DNA from: Eubacterium ramulus
GTDB lineage: Bacteria > Bacillota > Clostridia > Lachnospirales > Lachnospiraceae
Assembly: GCF_003122485.1 (NCBI RefSeq)
Contig: NZ_JRFU01000009.1
Coordinates: 1 to 64,000, forward strand
Reading direction: 5' to 3'
Length of the DNA stretch: 64,000 bases
The notes beneath the pieces were generated by a model that did not search any database, was not told where the DNA came from, and saw nothing but the letters and a program-made list of their open reading frames with translations. Below, in pieces: positions 43,612 through 54,221 of this stretch. Both the position numbers and the translations under genes were made by a program. Numbering within the stretch: position 1 is the first letter of the stretch; each line of letters opens with the position of its first letter.

Positions 43612-45207
43612 ATGAAGAAAGTAATTCGTGTATCGCAGATTTCGGTACCGTTGGCACATACAAAGGAGCAGATTTTGAAAAAAGCATGTGCGCTGTCTCA
43701 GATCCCGGCGAAAAAAGTGCTGGATATGCAGATCATCAAGCAGTCTGTGGATGCCAGAAAGAAAGATGCCCTGTCTTATACATATACGGTTCATCTGGTA
43801 GTGGACGAGCATCAGAAGGTGAAGAAGAATCCGGCGCATGTGCAGGAAGTACATCCGGTGAAGTACCAGATTCCGGCAAAACCGGAGAATGCTTCGGACA
43901 TTAAGGCTGCAGTCATCGGTGCAGGTCCGGCGGGACTTTTTGCAGCGTATGAACTGGCACAGTGCGGGTTGTGTCCGCAGGTGTATGAGCGTGGAAAAGC
44001 GGTAGAAGAGCGTCAGCAGGATGTGGAAACCTACTGGTCAGAAGGCAGTTTAAATCCGGAATCCAATGTACAGTTTGGCGAAGGCGGAGCCGGTACCTTT
44101 TCCGATGGAAAATTAAATACTTTGGTAAAAGATAAATTTGGGCGGAGCCGCTATGTGCTGGAGACCTTTGTAAAATTTGGCGCACCGGAGGATATTTTAT
44201 ATGTGGCAAAACCACATGTGGGAACGGATGTGCTTCGAAACGTAGTAACCCAGATGCGGCAGGAAATCATCCGGCTTGGTGGAACCTTTCATTTTTCTTC
44301 CAAAGTAACGGATCTTCGCATGAAAGACGGAAACATGTGTGCGATTGAGATCAACGGACAGGAATGGCATGAGGTTTCGCATCTGGTACTGGCGATCGGA
44401 CACAGTGCAAGAGATACGTTTGAAATGCTTTACGAGCGCCAGATCCCGATGGCAGCAAAATCTTTTGCTGTCGGTATGCGTGTGGAACATCCGCAGGAGA
44501 TGATCAATCACAGTCAGTATGGTACAGATGCGGATATGAGCCTGCTGCCAACCGCGACATATAAGCTGACACATCAGGCATCAAACGGTCGTGGTGTGTA
44601 TTCTTTCTGTATGTGTCCGGGTGGTTTTGTAGTTAATGCGTCATCTGAGCCGCAGCGACTGGCAGTGAACGGTATGAGTTATCGGAAGCGGGACAGTCAC
44701 AATGCAAACAGTGCGATCATTGTTTCGGTGACTCCGGAGGATTATCCGGATGGCAGTCATCCATTGTCCGGCGTTGCTTTTCAGAGAGACTTAGAGGAAA
44801 AAGCATGGAATCTGGCAAAAGGTAAAGTGCCGCAGCAGTTATTCGGTGATTTTGAGCAGGGAAAGGTAAGCACAGGTTATGGCAGTTTTGAGAGCTGTGT
44901 AAAAGGACAGCATGATTTTGCCAACTTAAGAGAAATTTTTCCGGAAGCTTTAAATGAAGCTTTTTGTGAGGGCATGCATGCCTACGGCAGAAAAATTGTC
45001 GGTTTTGATCGGGCAGACTGCATTTTATCCGGTGTGGAAAGCCGGACGTCATCACCGGTGCGTATTCACCGGGATGAGACCTTTCAGAGTGAAATCCGTG
45101 GGCTCTATCCTTGCGGGGAAGGTGCCGGTTATGCAGGAGGCATTATGTCTGCTGCCATGGATGGCTTGAAAGTTGCGGAAGCGATATTACAGCAGGAGAT
45201 GAAATAA
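43612..45207 (+). CDS. COG2509-type FAD-dependent oxidoreductase
   Basis: The 531-aa product has an N-terminal alpha-beta extension (VIRVSQISVPLAHTKEQILKKAC, about residues 1-95), a FAD Rossmann fold (AAVIGAGPAGLFAAYELA), the diagnostic FGEGGAGTFSDGKLNT and LAIGHSARDTFEML, and a C-terminal GLYPCGEGAGYAGGIMSAAMDGLK. These match the uncharacterised FAD-dependent dehydrogenase family COG2509. ATG 43612 has GGAG upstream. A TTG at 43600 would add four residues. mutS starts directly after the stop codon. Confidence 0.88.
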   Translation: MKKVIRVSQISVPLAHTKEQILKKACALSQIPAKKVLDMQIIKQSVDARKKDALSYTYTVHLVVDEHQKVKKNPAHVQEVHPVKYQIPAKPENASDIKAAVIGAGPAGLFAAYELAQCGLCPQVYERGKAVEERQQDVETYWSEGSLNPESNVQFGEGGAGTFSDGKLNTLVKDKFGRSRYVLETFVKFGAPEDILYVAKPHVGTDVLRNVVTQMRQEIIRLGGTFHFSSKVTDLRMKDGNMCAIEINGQEWHEVSHLVLAIGHSARDTFEMLYERQIPMAAKSFAVGMRVEHPQEMINHSQYGTDADMSLLPTATYKLTHQASNGRGVYSFCMCPGGFVVNASSEPQRLAVNGMSYRKRDSHNANSAIIVSVTPEDYPDGSHPLSGVAFQRDLEEKAWNLAKGKVPQQLFGDFEQGKVSTGYGSFESCVKGQHDFANLREIFPEALNEAFCEGMHAYGRKIVGFDRADCILSGVESRTSSPVRIHRDETFQSEIRGLYPCGEGAGYAGGIMSAAMDGLKVAEAILQQEMK

Positions 45208-47865
45208 ATGGAGATAAATATAGAAGAACTGACTCCTATGATGCAAAAGTACATGGAGACAAAGCAGGAATACAAAGACTGTATTCTGTTTTACCGTTTG
45301 GGAGATTTCTATGAGATGTTTTTTGAGGATGCCCTGACTGCATCCAGAGAATTAGAGATTACCCTGACCGGAAAAAGCTGCGGATTAAAAGAGCGTGCGC
45401 CAATGTGTGGCGTTCCTTTTCATGCAGTAGAAGGATATCTGAATAAGCTGGTATCCAAAGGCTATAAAGTTGCCATCTGTGAGCAGGTGGAAGATCCGAA
45501 ACAGGCTAAGGGACTGGTAAAACGTGAAGTGACACGAATTGTCACACCGGGCACCAATCTGGATACGTATGCCTTGGATGAGACAAAAAATAACTACATT
45601 ATGTGTATCGTTTATGTAGATAACAAATACGGCGTGTCTGTGGCGGACGTTACGACAGGTGCTTATTTTGTGACGGAACTGGATTCTGAACGAAAACTTC
45701 TGGATGAGATCAGCAAATATATGCCGTCTGAGATTATTTCAAATGAAGCATTTTTTATGAGTGGCATTGATCTGGCGGATCTGCGTCATCGTCTGGGCAT
45801 CACGATCTATTCTCTGGAATCCTGGTATTTTGGAGATGATCTGGCAGCAACGACGTTAAAAGAGCATTTCCATGTGGCATCTTTGGACGGTCTTGGATTA
45901 GGGGATTATAACTGTGGCGTGATCGCTGCCGGTTCCCTTTTAAAATATCTGTATGAAACCCAGAAAACCACACTGGATCATATGACAACCATTGAACCAT
46001 ATTCTACCGGAAAATTCATGGTGCTTGACAGTTCCACAAGACGAAATCTGGAACTGGTAGAGACACTGCGTGAAAAACAGAAACGTGGTTCCCTGCTCTG
46101 GGTATTAGATAAGACTAAAACTGCTATGGGTGCGCGAACCCTGCGTTCCTATCTGGAGCAGCCGCTGATCGATAAAAAAAAGATCGAAGCCCGACTGGAT
46201 ATGGTAGAAGAACTGAAAAATAACATGATTTGCCGGGAAGAACTGCGGGAATACTTAAATCCTATCTATGATCTGGAACGCCTGATCAGCCGCGTGGTTT
46301 ATCAGACTGCCAATCCAAGAGATCTGATTGCGTTTCGTTCCTCTCTGGAAATGCTGCCTGCCATCAAGACATTATTGCAGGATCTGAGCAGTCCGTTAGT
46401 GAGGGAACTGGATGAACAGTTAGATCCGCTGACAGATATCTGTACATTGATCACAGAATCTATTGAGGATGAACCGCCAATCTCCATCCGGGAAGGCGGC
46501 ATGATCAAGACCGGTTATGACGAGCAGGTGGATCATCTGCGTAATGCGAAAACAGAAGGAAAAACCTGGCTTGCCAAGATTGAAGAAGAAGAACGGGAAA
46601 AGACCGGTATCAAAAATCTTCGTATCAAATATAACAAAGTATTCGGATATTATTTAGAGGTAACAAATTCTTACAAAGATCTGGTGCCGGAATATTATAC
46701 ACGAAAACAGACACTGACCAATGCAGAGCGTTACATCACACCGGAGTTAAAAGAACTGGAAGAAACCATTCTTGGTGCAGAGGACAAACTGACAGCGTTA
46801 GAGTATGAGATTTTCTGCAAGGTGCGTAACCAGATTGCAGAACAGGTGGTTCGAATCCAGCATACAGCAAAAGCCATTGCCGGTCTGGATGTGTTTGCTT
46901 CTCTGGCACTGGTTGCGGAGCAGAATAATTATGTGCGTCCGAAGATGAATGAAAAAGGAATTTTGGAGATCAAGAGCGGACGTCATCCGGTGGTGGAAAA
47001 AATGATCACCAACGATATGTTTATTGAAAATGATACCTATCTGGATAATAAAAATAACCGGATCGCCATTATCACCGGACCGAACATGGCAGGAAAATCC
47101 ACCTATATGCGACAGAATGCCCTGATCGTTCTGATGGCGCAGGTCGGAAGCTTTGTCCCGGCACAGAGTGCCAATATCGGTATCGTGGATCGTATTTTTA
47201 CCCGTGTGGGTGCATCGGATGATCTGGCTTCCGGACAGAGTACGTTCATGGTAGAGATGAATGAGGTTGCCAATATTTTACGGAATGCCACCAGCAGCAG
47301 TCTGCTGATCCTGGATGAGATCGGACGTGGAACAAGTACCATTGACGGACTTTCCATTGCGTGGGCAGTCGTTGAATATATTAGTAATCCGAAGATTTTG
47401 GGTGCAAAGACTTTGTTCGCAACACATTATCACGAACTGACAGAACTGGAAGGAAAACTTTCCAATGTCAATAATTATTGTATCGCGGTCAAGGAAAAAG
47501 GCGATGATATCGTATTTTTGCGAAAGATCGTATCCGGTGGAGCAGACCGAAGCTATGGTATTCAGGTCGCTAAGCTGGCAGGCGTTCCGGATCCGGTCAT
47601 CGAGCGGGCAAAAGTCATCTGTGAGGAGTTAGAGCGGGCAAATATGAGCAATCTGGCAGCAAATCTGCCGGAAATTCCGTCACAGCATAAGGCAAAAACC
47701 AAAAAGCCGGATGATGTGGATCTGGCACAGATGTCCTTGTTTGATACGGTTAAGGACGATGATATTATTGAGGAGATCCGTGAGATCAACCTGACCAATA
47801 TGACACCATTTGAAGCGATGAGCAAATTGTATGAAATCCAGAATAAGATTAAAAATCGCTGGTAG
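45208..47865 (+). CDS. mutS: DNA mismatch repair protein MutS
   Basis: MutS recognises mismatches and recruits MutL. The 885-aa product has the mismatch-contact Phe34-x-Glu36 (GDFYE), Walker A GPNMAGKST (from residue 624), Walker B LLILDEIGRGTSTIDG and ATHYHELTELE. Near the C terminus is a beta-clamp-binding peptide-like segment (QMSLFD), then a helical tail with MTPFEAM. The start codon is right after the previous stop (AGGAG in the previous gene supplies the site). It heads the mutS-mutL-miaA-ynbB row. Confidence 0.98.
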   Translation: MEINIEELTPMMQKYMETKQEYKDCILFYRLGDFYEMFFEDALTASRELEITLTGKSCGLKERAPMCGVPFHAVEGYLNKLVSKGYKVAICEQVEDPKQAKGLVKREVTRIVTPGTNLDTYALDETKNNYIMCIVYVDNKYGVSVADVTTGAYFVTELDSERKLLDEISKYMPSEIISNEAFFMSGIDLADLRHRLGITIYSLESWYFGDDLAATTLKEHFHVASLDGLGLGDYNCGVIAAGSLLKYLYETQKTTLDHMTTIEPYSTGKFMVLDSSTRRNLELVETLREKQKRGSLLWVLDKTKTAMGARTLRSYLEQPLIDKKKIEARLDMVEELKNNMICREELREYLNPIYDLERLISRVVYQTANPRDLIAFRSSLEMLPAIKTLLQDLSSPLVRELDEQLDPLTDICTLITESIEDEPPISIREGGMIKTGYDEQVDHLRNAKTEGKTWLAKIEEEEREKTGIKNLRIKYNKVFGYYLEVTNSYKDLVPEYYTRKQTLTNAERYITPELKELEETILGAEDKLTALEYEIFCKVRNQIAEQVVRIQHTAKAIAGLDVFASLALVAEQNNYVRPKMNEKGILEIKSGRHPVVEKMITNDMFIENDTYLDNKNNRIAIITGPNMAGKSTYMRQNALIVLMAQVGSFVPAQSANIGIVDRIFTRVGASDDLASGQSTFMVEMNEVANILRNATSSSLLILDEIGRGTSTIDGLSIAWAVVEYISNPKILGAKTLFATHYHELTELEGKLSNVNNYCIAVKEKGDDIVFLRKIVSGGADRSYGIQVAKLAGVPDPVIERAKVICEELERANMSNLAANLPEIPSQHKAKTKKPDDVDLAQMSLFDTVKDDDIIEEIREINLTNMTPFEAMSKLYEIQNKIKNRW

Positions 47866-47874
47866 GAGGCACGT

Positions 47875-50082
47875 ATGCCACAGATAGAAGTATTAGATGA
47901 ACAGACCATAGATAAAATTGCGGCGGGAGAGGTGGTAGAGCGCCCTTCTTCCGTAGTTAAAGAGCTTGTGGAAAATGCCATTGATGCGAAAGCATCGGCA
48001 GTGACGGTGGAGATCAAAGATGGTGGAACGTCACTGATCCGTATCACGGATAACGGATGTGGTATTGATGCGGCACAGATTCCTATTGCATTTTACCGTC
48101 ATTCCACCAGCAAGATCCGTAAAGTGGAAGACCTTGTAACGATTTCCTCTCTGGGATTCCGTGGTGAGGCACTTTCCAGTATTGCGGCGGTTGCACAGGT
48201 GGAACTGATCACCAAGACACCGGAGCAGTTTACCGGAAGCCGTTATCTGATCGAAGGCGGTAAAGAGATTTCTTTAGAGGAGATCGGAGCACCGAACGGA
48301 ACGACGTTTCTGGTAAAAAATCTGTTTTACAATACTCCGGTGCGCCGGAAATTTTTGAAATCCAATCAGACAGAGGCTGGCTATGTCAATGATCTGATGG
48401 AGCGAATAGCACTTTCCCATCCGGATGTGTCCTTCAAATTTATCAACAACGGGCAGATTCGTCTGCATACATCCGGAAACGGACAGTTAAAGGATATTAT
48501 CTATCATATTTATGGCAGAGATATCGCTGCCAATTTATTGGAAGTTCAGGCAGATTATCCGGGATTTTCCGTGGAAGGCTATATCGGAAAACCGATCATT
48601 GCCAGAGGAAACCGAAATTTTGAAAGTTATTTTATTAACGGACGTTATATCAAGAGTAGTCTGATCGCGAAATCCTTAGAGGATGGCTACCGCGGTTTTA
48701 TGATGCAGCATAAATATCCGTTTACGGTACTGACCATTTCACTGGATGGTACGCTGGTGGACGTGAATGTCCATCCAAACAAAATGGAAATGCGTTTTTC
48801 CAATGGGGAAGAAATGTATCATCAGCTGGTTGCACTGATTTCGGAGCGCCTGCGAGAGAGTGAACTGATTCCAAAAGTGGCAGTAAAGGAAGAGCGAAAA
48901 GAAGAAAAGCGTCCGGTTCAGGCGGCAGGTGCGGTTCCGGAACCATTTGAGACGAAACGTCTGGAAAAACTGCGGGCTACCATTGCAAAAGACAGTCCTT
49001 ATGAGCGTAAATATCCGGAGCGGGAGCGAAAGATCCCGGTATCGGTAAATACACAAAATACTCAGAATCAGGCAGAGGGCTTAAAAGAGGAACCTGGAGA
49101 AAAAACAGGAGAATCTGTTGGAGCAGAAAAAAACGCAAACGTGAATCTTCCAGAAAATGAGAAGAATATTGCTGCGAATATTGCAGGAAAAGACGATACT
49201 GTTACTATCGAACAGAAAGTTCCAGTAATTGGAATGGGCGAAATGCAACAGGTAGCAGTAGCAACAGAAAATTTACAGCAGAAAGATACATTAATTGCTG
49301 AAACGGGAACAGTGGAAGTCGGCAATGGATCTGTTTACACAGAAAAAACGGATTCTGTTGTTTATGAAACAAAAACACAGGAGCCAGTTATGGAACAGGC
49401 AGTGCAGCAGACATTATATGATCTGGCAGAACAGCGTGAACACAGTGATGCGGTACGGGAAGATTCTGTGCGTGAGGAGTTGAAATTGCTTTCCAAAGAA
49501 GCACGTCCACAGCATCGGATCATCGGACAACTGTTTGACACGTATTGGCTGGTGGAGTTTCAGGATCAGTTTTATATGATCGATCAGCATGCCGCACATG
49601 AAAAAGTGCTGTTTGAGCAGACCATGAAGGCATACCACAGCAAAGAATTTACGTCTCAGATGGTAAGCCCGCCGATCATTTTATCCCTGACGATGCAGGA
49701 AGAAATTTTATTAAAGAAATTTTTACCGGAATTTACGAAACTGGGATATGAGATTTCGCCGTTTGGCGGAAAGGAATATGCGGTAACGGCAATTCCGGGC
49801 AATCTGTATGGGTTAAACGGACAGAGTCTGCTGTTGGAACTGATGGACAGCTTAAGTTCCATGTCGGTGAAAGATACGCCGGAATTGGTAGTAGAAAAAA
49901 TTGCAAGTATGTCCTGCAAAGCTGCCGTTAAAGGCAATCAGAAGTTATCCAGACCGGAGATCGAACATCTGATCGATGAACTGCTGACACTGGATAATCC
50001 TTATTTTTGCCCGCATGGACGACCGGTTATCGTTGCCATGAGTAAATATGAGATAGAAAAGAAATTTAAGCGTATTGTTTAA
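47875..50082 (+). CDS. mutL: DNA mismatch repair protein MutL
   Basis: MutL couples MutS to strand excision. The 735-aa product has the GHKL ATPase N terminus (IAAGEVVERPSSVVKELVENAIDA, DNGCGI, FRGEALSSI), a long Glu/Gln/Thr-rich linker (about residues 335-535) and a C-terminal endonuclease domain with DQHAAHEK, its following Glu, SCKAAVKGNQ and CPHGRPV. So this is the nicking type of MutL used in bacteria without MutH. It starts 9 bp after mutS with AGGAGG and is followed by miaA. Confidence 0.97.
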   Translation: MPQIEVLDEQTIDKIAAGEVVERPSSVVKELVENAIDAKASAVTVEIKDGGTSLIRITDNGCGIDAAQIPIAFYRHSTSKIRKVEDLVTISSLGFRGEALSSIAAVAQVELITKTPEQFTGSRYLIEGGKEISLEEIGAPNGTTFLVKNLFYNTPVRRKFLKSNQTEAGYVNDLMERIALSHPDVSFKFINNGQIRLHTSGNGQLKDIIYHIYGRDIAANLLEVQADYPGFSVEGYIGKPIIARGNRNFESYFINGRYIKSSLIAKSLEDGYRGFMMQHKYPFTVLTISLDGTLVDVNVHPNKMEMRFSNGEEMYHQLVALISERLRESELIPKVAVKEERKEEKRPVQAAGAVPEPFETKRLEKLRATIAKDSPYERKYPERERKIPVSVNTQNTQNQAEGLKEEPGEKTGESVGAEKNANVNLPENEKNIAANIAGKDDTVTIEQKVPVIGMGEMQQVAVATENLQQKDTLIAETGTVEVGNGSVYTEKTDSVVYETKTQEPVMEQAVQQTLYDLAEQREHSDAVREDSVREELKLLSKEARPQHRIIGQLFDTYWLVEFQDQFYMIDQHAAHEKVLFEQTMKAYHSKEFTSQMVSPPIILSLTMQEEILLKKFLPEFTKLGYEISPFGGKEYAVTAIPGNLYGLNGQSLLLELMDSLSSMSVKDTPELVVEKIASMSCKAAVKGNQKLSRPEIEHLIDELLTLDNPYFCPHGRPVIVAMSKYEIEKKFKRIV

Positions 50083-50096
50083 AGGAAGATAGATAG

Positions 50097-51050
50097 ATGA
50101 AGACAGAAAAACAACCATTATTAATTTTAACCGGACCGACTGCTGTCGGAAAAACAGATCTGTCCATTGCACTGGCAAAAAGAATTAACGGTGCCGTGAT
50201 CTCCGCAGATTCCATGCAGGTATATCGCGGGATGGATATTGGTTCTGCCAAGGTCATGCCGGAGGAAATGCAGGGCGTAGACCATTATCTGATCGATGTG
50301 CTGGATCCGGAGGATGAATTTCATGTGGTTCGTTTTCAGGAGATGGCAAAAGCTGCCTTAAAAGAGATCTATGCGAAAGGGCAGATTCCGATCGTGGCAG
50401 GCGGAACCGGATTTTACATTCAGGCGCTGCTGTACGATATTGATTTTACGGAACAGGAGGAAGATACCGCACTTCGGGAGCATTATGCGCAGATCGCAAA
50501 AGAGCAGGGAAATGAAGTGCTGCATGAGATGCTGAAAAAAGTAGATCCGGCTTCAGCAGCGATCATTCATGCAAATAATGTGAAACGTACGATCCGGGCA
50601 CTGGAATATTTTGAAAAAACCGGAGAACCGATCTCCAAACACAATGAGCAGGAGCGGGCGAAAGAATCGCCGTATGATTTCCGTTATTTTGTGTTGAACG
50701 ATGATCGAGCACATTTATATGAACGGATCGACCGCAGGGTAGATCTGATGCTGGAGCACGGACTGGTGGAGGAAGTAAAACGGCTGCGTGCAAAGGGGTA
50801 TCACAAAGGCATGGTATCCATGCAGGGACTTGGCTACAAGGAGATTCTTTCCTGGCTGGATGGAGAGATCAGCTATGAGGAAGCCATTTATTTACTGAAA
50901 CGGGATACCAGACATTTTGCAAAACGCCAGCTTACGTGGTTTCGCCGGGAGCGGGATGTGATCTGGCTGAATAAACCGGACTATGATTATGACGATTCCA
51001 AAATATTGGAAGCGATTTTAAATGAGATAAAAGCTGGAGGATGGCTATGA
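50097..51050 (+). CDS. miaA: tRNA dimethylallyltransferase
   Basis: MiaA adds the dimethylallyl group to A37 of tRNAs that read U-starting codons. The 317-aa product has the P-loop GPTAVGKTDLS, SADSMQVYRGMDIGSAK, DHYLIDVLDPE, VAGGTGFYIQALLYD and a C-terminal GMVSMQGLGYKEI with RQLTWFRRE. Length is typical. It starts 14 bp after mutL with AAAGGAAG and shares an ATGA junction with the PLP-lyase gene, the usual Bacillota order. Confidence 0.97.
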   Translation: MKTEKQPLLILTGPTAVGKTDLSIALAKRINGAVISADSMQVYRGMDIGSAKVMPEEMQGVDHYLIDVLDPEDEFHVVRFQEMAKAALKEIYAKGQIPIVAGGTGFYIQALLYDIDFTEQEEDTALREHYAQIAKEQGNEVLHEMLKKVDPASAAIIHANNVKRTIRALEYFEKTGEPISKHNEQERAKESPYDFRYFVLNDDRAHLYERIDRRVDLMLEHGLVEEVKRLRAKGYHKGMVSMQGLGYKEILSWLDGEISYEEAIYLLKRDTRHFAKRQLTWFRRERDVIWLNKPDYDYDDSKILEAILNEIKAGGWL

Positions 51051-52366
51051 CAGAAGAATTAATTGAGAATAAGTATATTGAGATGGGAATTTCCAAAGAG
51101 GTTTATGAATTTGGAAAAGAAATCGAACAGGGATTAAAAGAACGTTTTGACCGTATCGATCAGACGACAGAATATAATCAGATGAAAGTCATTGATGCGA
51201 TGCAGAAATGCAGAGTCAGTGCAGAGTGTTTTCAGGCAACCAGCGGATACGGCTACAATGATATTGGACGTGATACGCTGGAAGAAGTATATGCGGAGTG
51301 TTTTCATGGAGAAGCTGCGCTGGTACGCCCACAGATCACCTGTGGTACCCATGCGCTTGCACTGGCACTGATGTCTAATCTTCGTCCGGGCGACGAGCTG
51401 CTTTCACCGGTTGGTAAACCTTATGATACCTTAGAGGAAGTTATCGGAATCCGCCCGTCCAAAGGTTCACTGGCAGAGTATGGCATTACTTATCGCCAGG
51501 TAGATCTGTTAAACAACCGGGATTTTGATTTTGAGGGCATTCGTGCTGCAATCAATGAACGCACAAAACTGGTAACCATTCAGCGTTCCAAAGGATATGA
51601 GACACGTCCGACACTTTCCATTGCACGGATCAAAGAACTGATCTCCTTTGTAAAATCTATCAAACCGGATGTGATCTGTATGGTAGATAACTGTTACGGA
51701 GAATTTGTAGAGGAGCAGGAGCCATTGGAAGTTGGCGCTGACATGATCGTTGGTTCCCTGATCAAAAATCTTGGCGGCGGTCTGGCACCGATCGGCGGCT
51801 ATATTGTTGGTAAAAAGGAGTGCGTGGACAATGCGGCTTATCGTCTGACTTCTCCGGGACTTGGAAAAGAAGTCGGAGCTTCTTTAGGTGTGATCCAGAG
51901 CTTTTATCAGGGACTGTTTCAGGCACCGACCGTTGTGTCCGGCGCATTAAAAGGAGCAATCTTTGCGGCAAATATTTTTGAAAAAATCGGATTTCCGGTC
52001 ATCCCAAACAGCACCGAATCCCGCCACGATATCATTCAGGCAGTAACATTTGGCTGCCCGGAAGGTGTGATCGCATTCTGTCAGGGCATTCAGGCAGCAG
52101 CACCGGTGGATTCCTATGTAACACCGGAGCCTTGGGATATGCCGGGCTATGACAGTCAGGTCATCATGGCAGCAGGCGCTTTTGTACAGGGTTCTTCCAT
52201 TGAACTGAGTGCGGACGGTCCGATCAAACCGCCGTATGCGGTATATTTTCAGGGCGGACTGACCTGGTATCATGCAAAACTTGGCATCCTGATGGCATTA
52301 CAGAAACTGATGGATGCAGGAATTGTGACAAAAGATTTTACAGCTGCAAATGTGAAAGATCTGTAA
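51047..52366 (+). CDS. PLP-dependent methionine gamma-lyase family protein (YnbB-like)
   Basis: The 439-aa product belongs to the aminotransferase-fold family once called aluminium resistance protein (YnbB). It has GTHALALALMSNLRPGDELL, KPDVICMVDNCYGEF and the PLP-Lys region GSLIKNLGGGLAPIGGY. The reaction is uncertain, with cysteine or methionine lyase activity assumed from family. ATG 51047 is 6 nt after GGAGG and forms ATGA with the miaA stop. ATG 51041 is directly next to the site. Location after miaA is conserved in Bacilli and Clostridia. Confidence 0.9.
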   Translation: MTEELIENKYIEMGISKEVYEFGKEIEQGLKERFDRIDQTTEYNQMKVIDAMQKCRVSAECFQATSGYGYNDIGRDTLEEVYAECFHGEAALVRPQITCGTHALALALMSNLRPGDELLSPVGKPYDTLEEVIGIRPSKGSLAEYGITYRQVDLLNNRDFDFEGIRAAINERTKLVTIQRSKGYETRPTLSIARIKELISFVKSIKPDVICMVDNCYGEFVEEQEPLEVGADMIVGSLIKNLGGGLAPIGGYIVGKKECVDNAAYRLTSPGLGKEVGASLGVIQSFYQGLFQAPTVVSGALKGAIFAANIFEKIGFPVIPNSTESRHDIIQAVTFGCPEGVIAFCQGIQAAAPVDSYVTPEPWDMPGYDSQVIMAAGAFVQGSSIELSADGPIKPPYAVYFQGGLTWYHAKLGILMALQKLMDAGIVTKDFTAANVKDL

Positions 52367-52488
52367 GGCGTTCTTCATAAAAATTTAAGAGAAATGCAAA
52401 AAAATGTTCTCATTTTTCCGGTATACACGAAAAAAAAAATATGCTATGATTATACAGACTGCATAGAGAGAGTAGAAAAGAGAATTTT

Positions 52489-53196
52489 ATGCAGAAAAAT
52501 ATGACAGTAAAAGAGTTACCGGATCAGGAACGACCGTATGAAAAATGTCTGGCGTATGGAGCCGGCGCACTGTCCGATGCAGAGCTGATCAGCGTGATCA
52601 TCCGCACCGGAAGTCAGGGGGAACGAAGCATCGATCTGGCAAACCGCATTTTAAATGCGGGACCGGATGGACTGCTGAACCTTTTGCGCCTGGACGTGGA
52701 ACGTCTGACACAGATCCGTGGGATTGGAAATGTCAAAGCAATTCAGTTAAAATGTATCGGTGAGCTGGCAAAGCGTATTGCATCGACAAGCCGCCGGGAA
52801 CAGATCACTCTGCAGTCTGCCAGGAGCATTGCAGAGTATTTTATGGAACAGCTAAGACATGAACCGCAGGAGCATCTGATGCTGGCAATGTTTGATAACA
52901 AAAGCATGCTGATCGGAGAAAAGCTTCTGTCCACCGGGACGAGTAATGCGGCACTGATCTCTGCCAGGGATATTTACCGGACAGCGCTGCAGTATCAGGC
53001 AGCGTACGTTGTGGTGTTACATAATCATCCCAGTGGCAATCCGGAACCAAGCCGGGAAGATATTCTGGTGACCCGAAAGATAAAAGCGTGTGGCGAATTA
53101 CTGGATATTTTACTTATGGACCATATCATTATCGGAGATAACCGATATTTCAGCTTTCGTGAGCAGGATATTCTATTTGAGAAAGGGAGAGACTAA
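52489..53196 (+). CDS. radC: RadC/JAB1-type protein
   Basis: The 235-aa RadC-family protein has a helix-hairpin-helix-like N-terminal half (ERLTQIRGIGNVKAIQLKC) and a C-terminal JAMM/MPN metal-binding domain (VVLHNHPSGNPEPSRED, His-x-His with a Ser-x-x-Asp). Its function is unsettled: a repair role was proposed, but the JAMM domain suggests a hydrolase. The start lacks a strong ribosome site. The stop overlaps the mreB start (TAATG), a common Clostridia arrangement. Confidence 0.92.
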   Translation: MQKNMTVKELPDQERPYEKCLAYGAGALSDAELISVIIRTGSQGERSIDLANRILNAGPDGLLNLLRLDVERLTQIRGIGNVKAIQLKCIGELAKRIASTSRREQITLQSARSIAEYFMEQLRHEPQEHLMLAMFDNKSMLIGEKLLSTGTSNAALISARDIYRTALQYQAAYVVVLHNHPSGNPEPSREDILVTRKIKACGELLDILLMDHIIIGDNRYFSFREQDILFEKGRD

Positions 53197-54209
53197 TGGC
53201 AAACATATACGGAATTGACCTTGGAACCTGTAATCTGAAGATTTTCAGCAAACACAGCAACAAGATCATCAAAGAGAAAAATACAATTGCGATCATCAAC
53301 AAAAATCAGTTATATGCATATGGAAATGAAGCATATGCAATGTATGAAAAAGCACCGGAGAATATCAACGTATCATTTCCAATCACAGGCGGTGTGATCG
53401 CAGATTACAATAATATGCAGGTAATGGTACAGGAAGTACTGGAGAAAAATGTCAAGGGACACGTAAAAGGCTCTGAATTTATCATTGCTGTCCCGACTGA
53501 TATTACAGAAGTAGAGAAGAAAGCATTTTATGATCTGTTTTACAAAAGCAAAATGAAACCGAAATCTGTTCTTCTCTGTGATAAACCCATCGCAGATGCC
53601 GTAGGTCTTGGACTGGATGTCAATGAGCCGACCGGTATCATGGTCGTAGATATCGGAGCAGATACCACAGAGATCTCAGTGATCTCCCTTGGCGGACTGG
53701 TTTTAAGTGATCTGCTTCATTTTGGCGGCAACCGCCTGGATGAGTCGATCATTACGCATATCAAGAAAAACTACAATCTGGTCATCGGACAGAAAACTGC
53801 CATGCAGTTAAAAGAGCACATCGGCAGCGCGCTTCCGGGTGAGGAAGGAATTTATACCATTGTAGGACTGGATGTAGTCAGCGGTCTTCCGATTGAAATG
53901 GAGATTACTGCAGATACTGTATATGAGGCGATGAAAGACAACCTCAGTTCTATCTGCAATGCAATCAAGATGATTCTGGAGAAGACTCCGCCAGAACTTG
54001 CAAAAGATATCATCCATTCCGGTATTTATCTGACCGGTGGTGGTTCCAATATCAAAGATATGGATAAACTGTTTACACAGATTACCAATATCAAGGTAAA
54101 TACCTGTGAGGAGCCGGATGAGACCGTTGTCCAGGGCTTAAGTCTTGTTGTGACAAATGACAAGTTCAAACGTCTGGCTTACAGCATGCGTACAAGAATT
54201 TTTAAATAA
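53196..54209 (+). CDS. mreB: rod shape-determining actin homologue MreB
   Basis: MreB polymerises under the membrane and guides lateral wall synthesis with RodA and PBP2. The 337-aa product has the actin phosphate-1 loop (IYGIDLGTCNLKIF), phosphate-2 (MVVDIGADTTEISVISLGG) and adenosine motif (GIYLTGGGSNIKDMDKL). The usual DLGTAN is here DLGTCN. It heads mreB-mreC-mreD-PBP2-minD-rodA. It overlaps radC by one base. Confidence 0.95.
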   Translation: MANIYGIDLGTCNLKIFSKHSNKIIKEKNTIAIINKNQLYAYGNEAYAMYEKAPENINVSFPITGGVIADYNNMQVMVQEVLEKNVKGHVKGSEFIIAVPTDITEVEKKAFYDLFYKSKMKPKSVLLCDKPIADAVGLGLDVNEPTGIMVVDIGADTTEISVISLGGLVLSDLLHFGGNRLDESIITHIKKNYNLVIGQKTAMQLKEHIGSALPGEEGIYTIVGLDVVSGLPIEMEITADTVYEAMKDNLSSICNAIKMILEKTPPELAKDIIHSGIYLTGGGSNIKDMDKLFTQITNIKVNTCEEPDETVVQGLSLVVTNDKFKRLAYSMRTRIFK

Positions 54210-54221
54210 CAGAGGCATAGT

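Noticed and set aside
52367-52488. Promoter and terminator between the PLP-lyase gene and radC
   Set aside because: Poly-A and weak -10-like words occur, and a GAGAA/TTCTC stem with a few T follows, but none is convincing enough to list.
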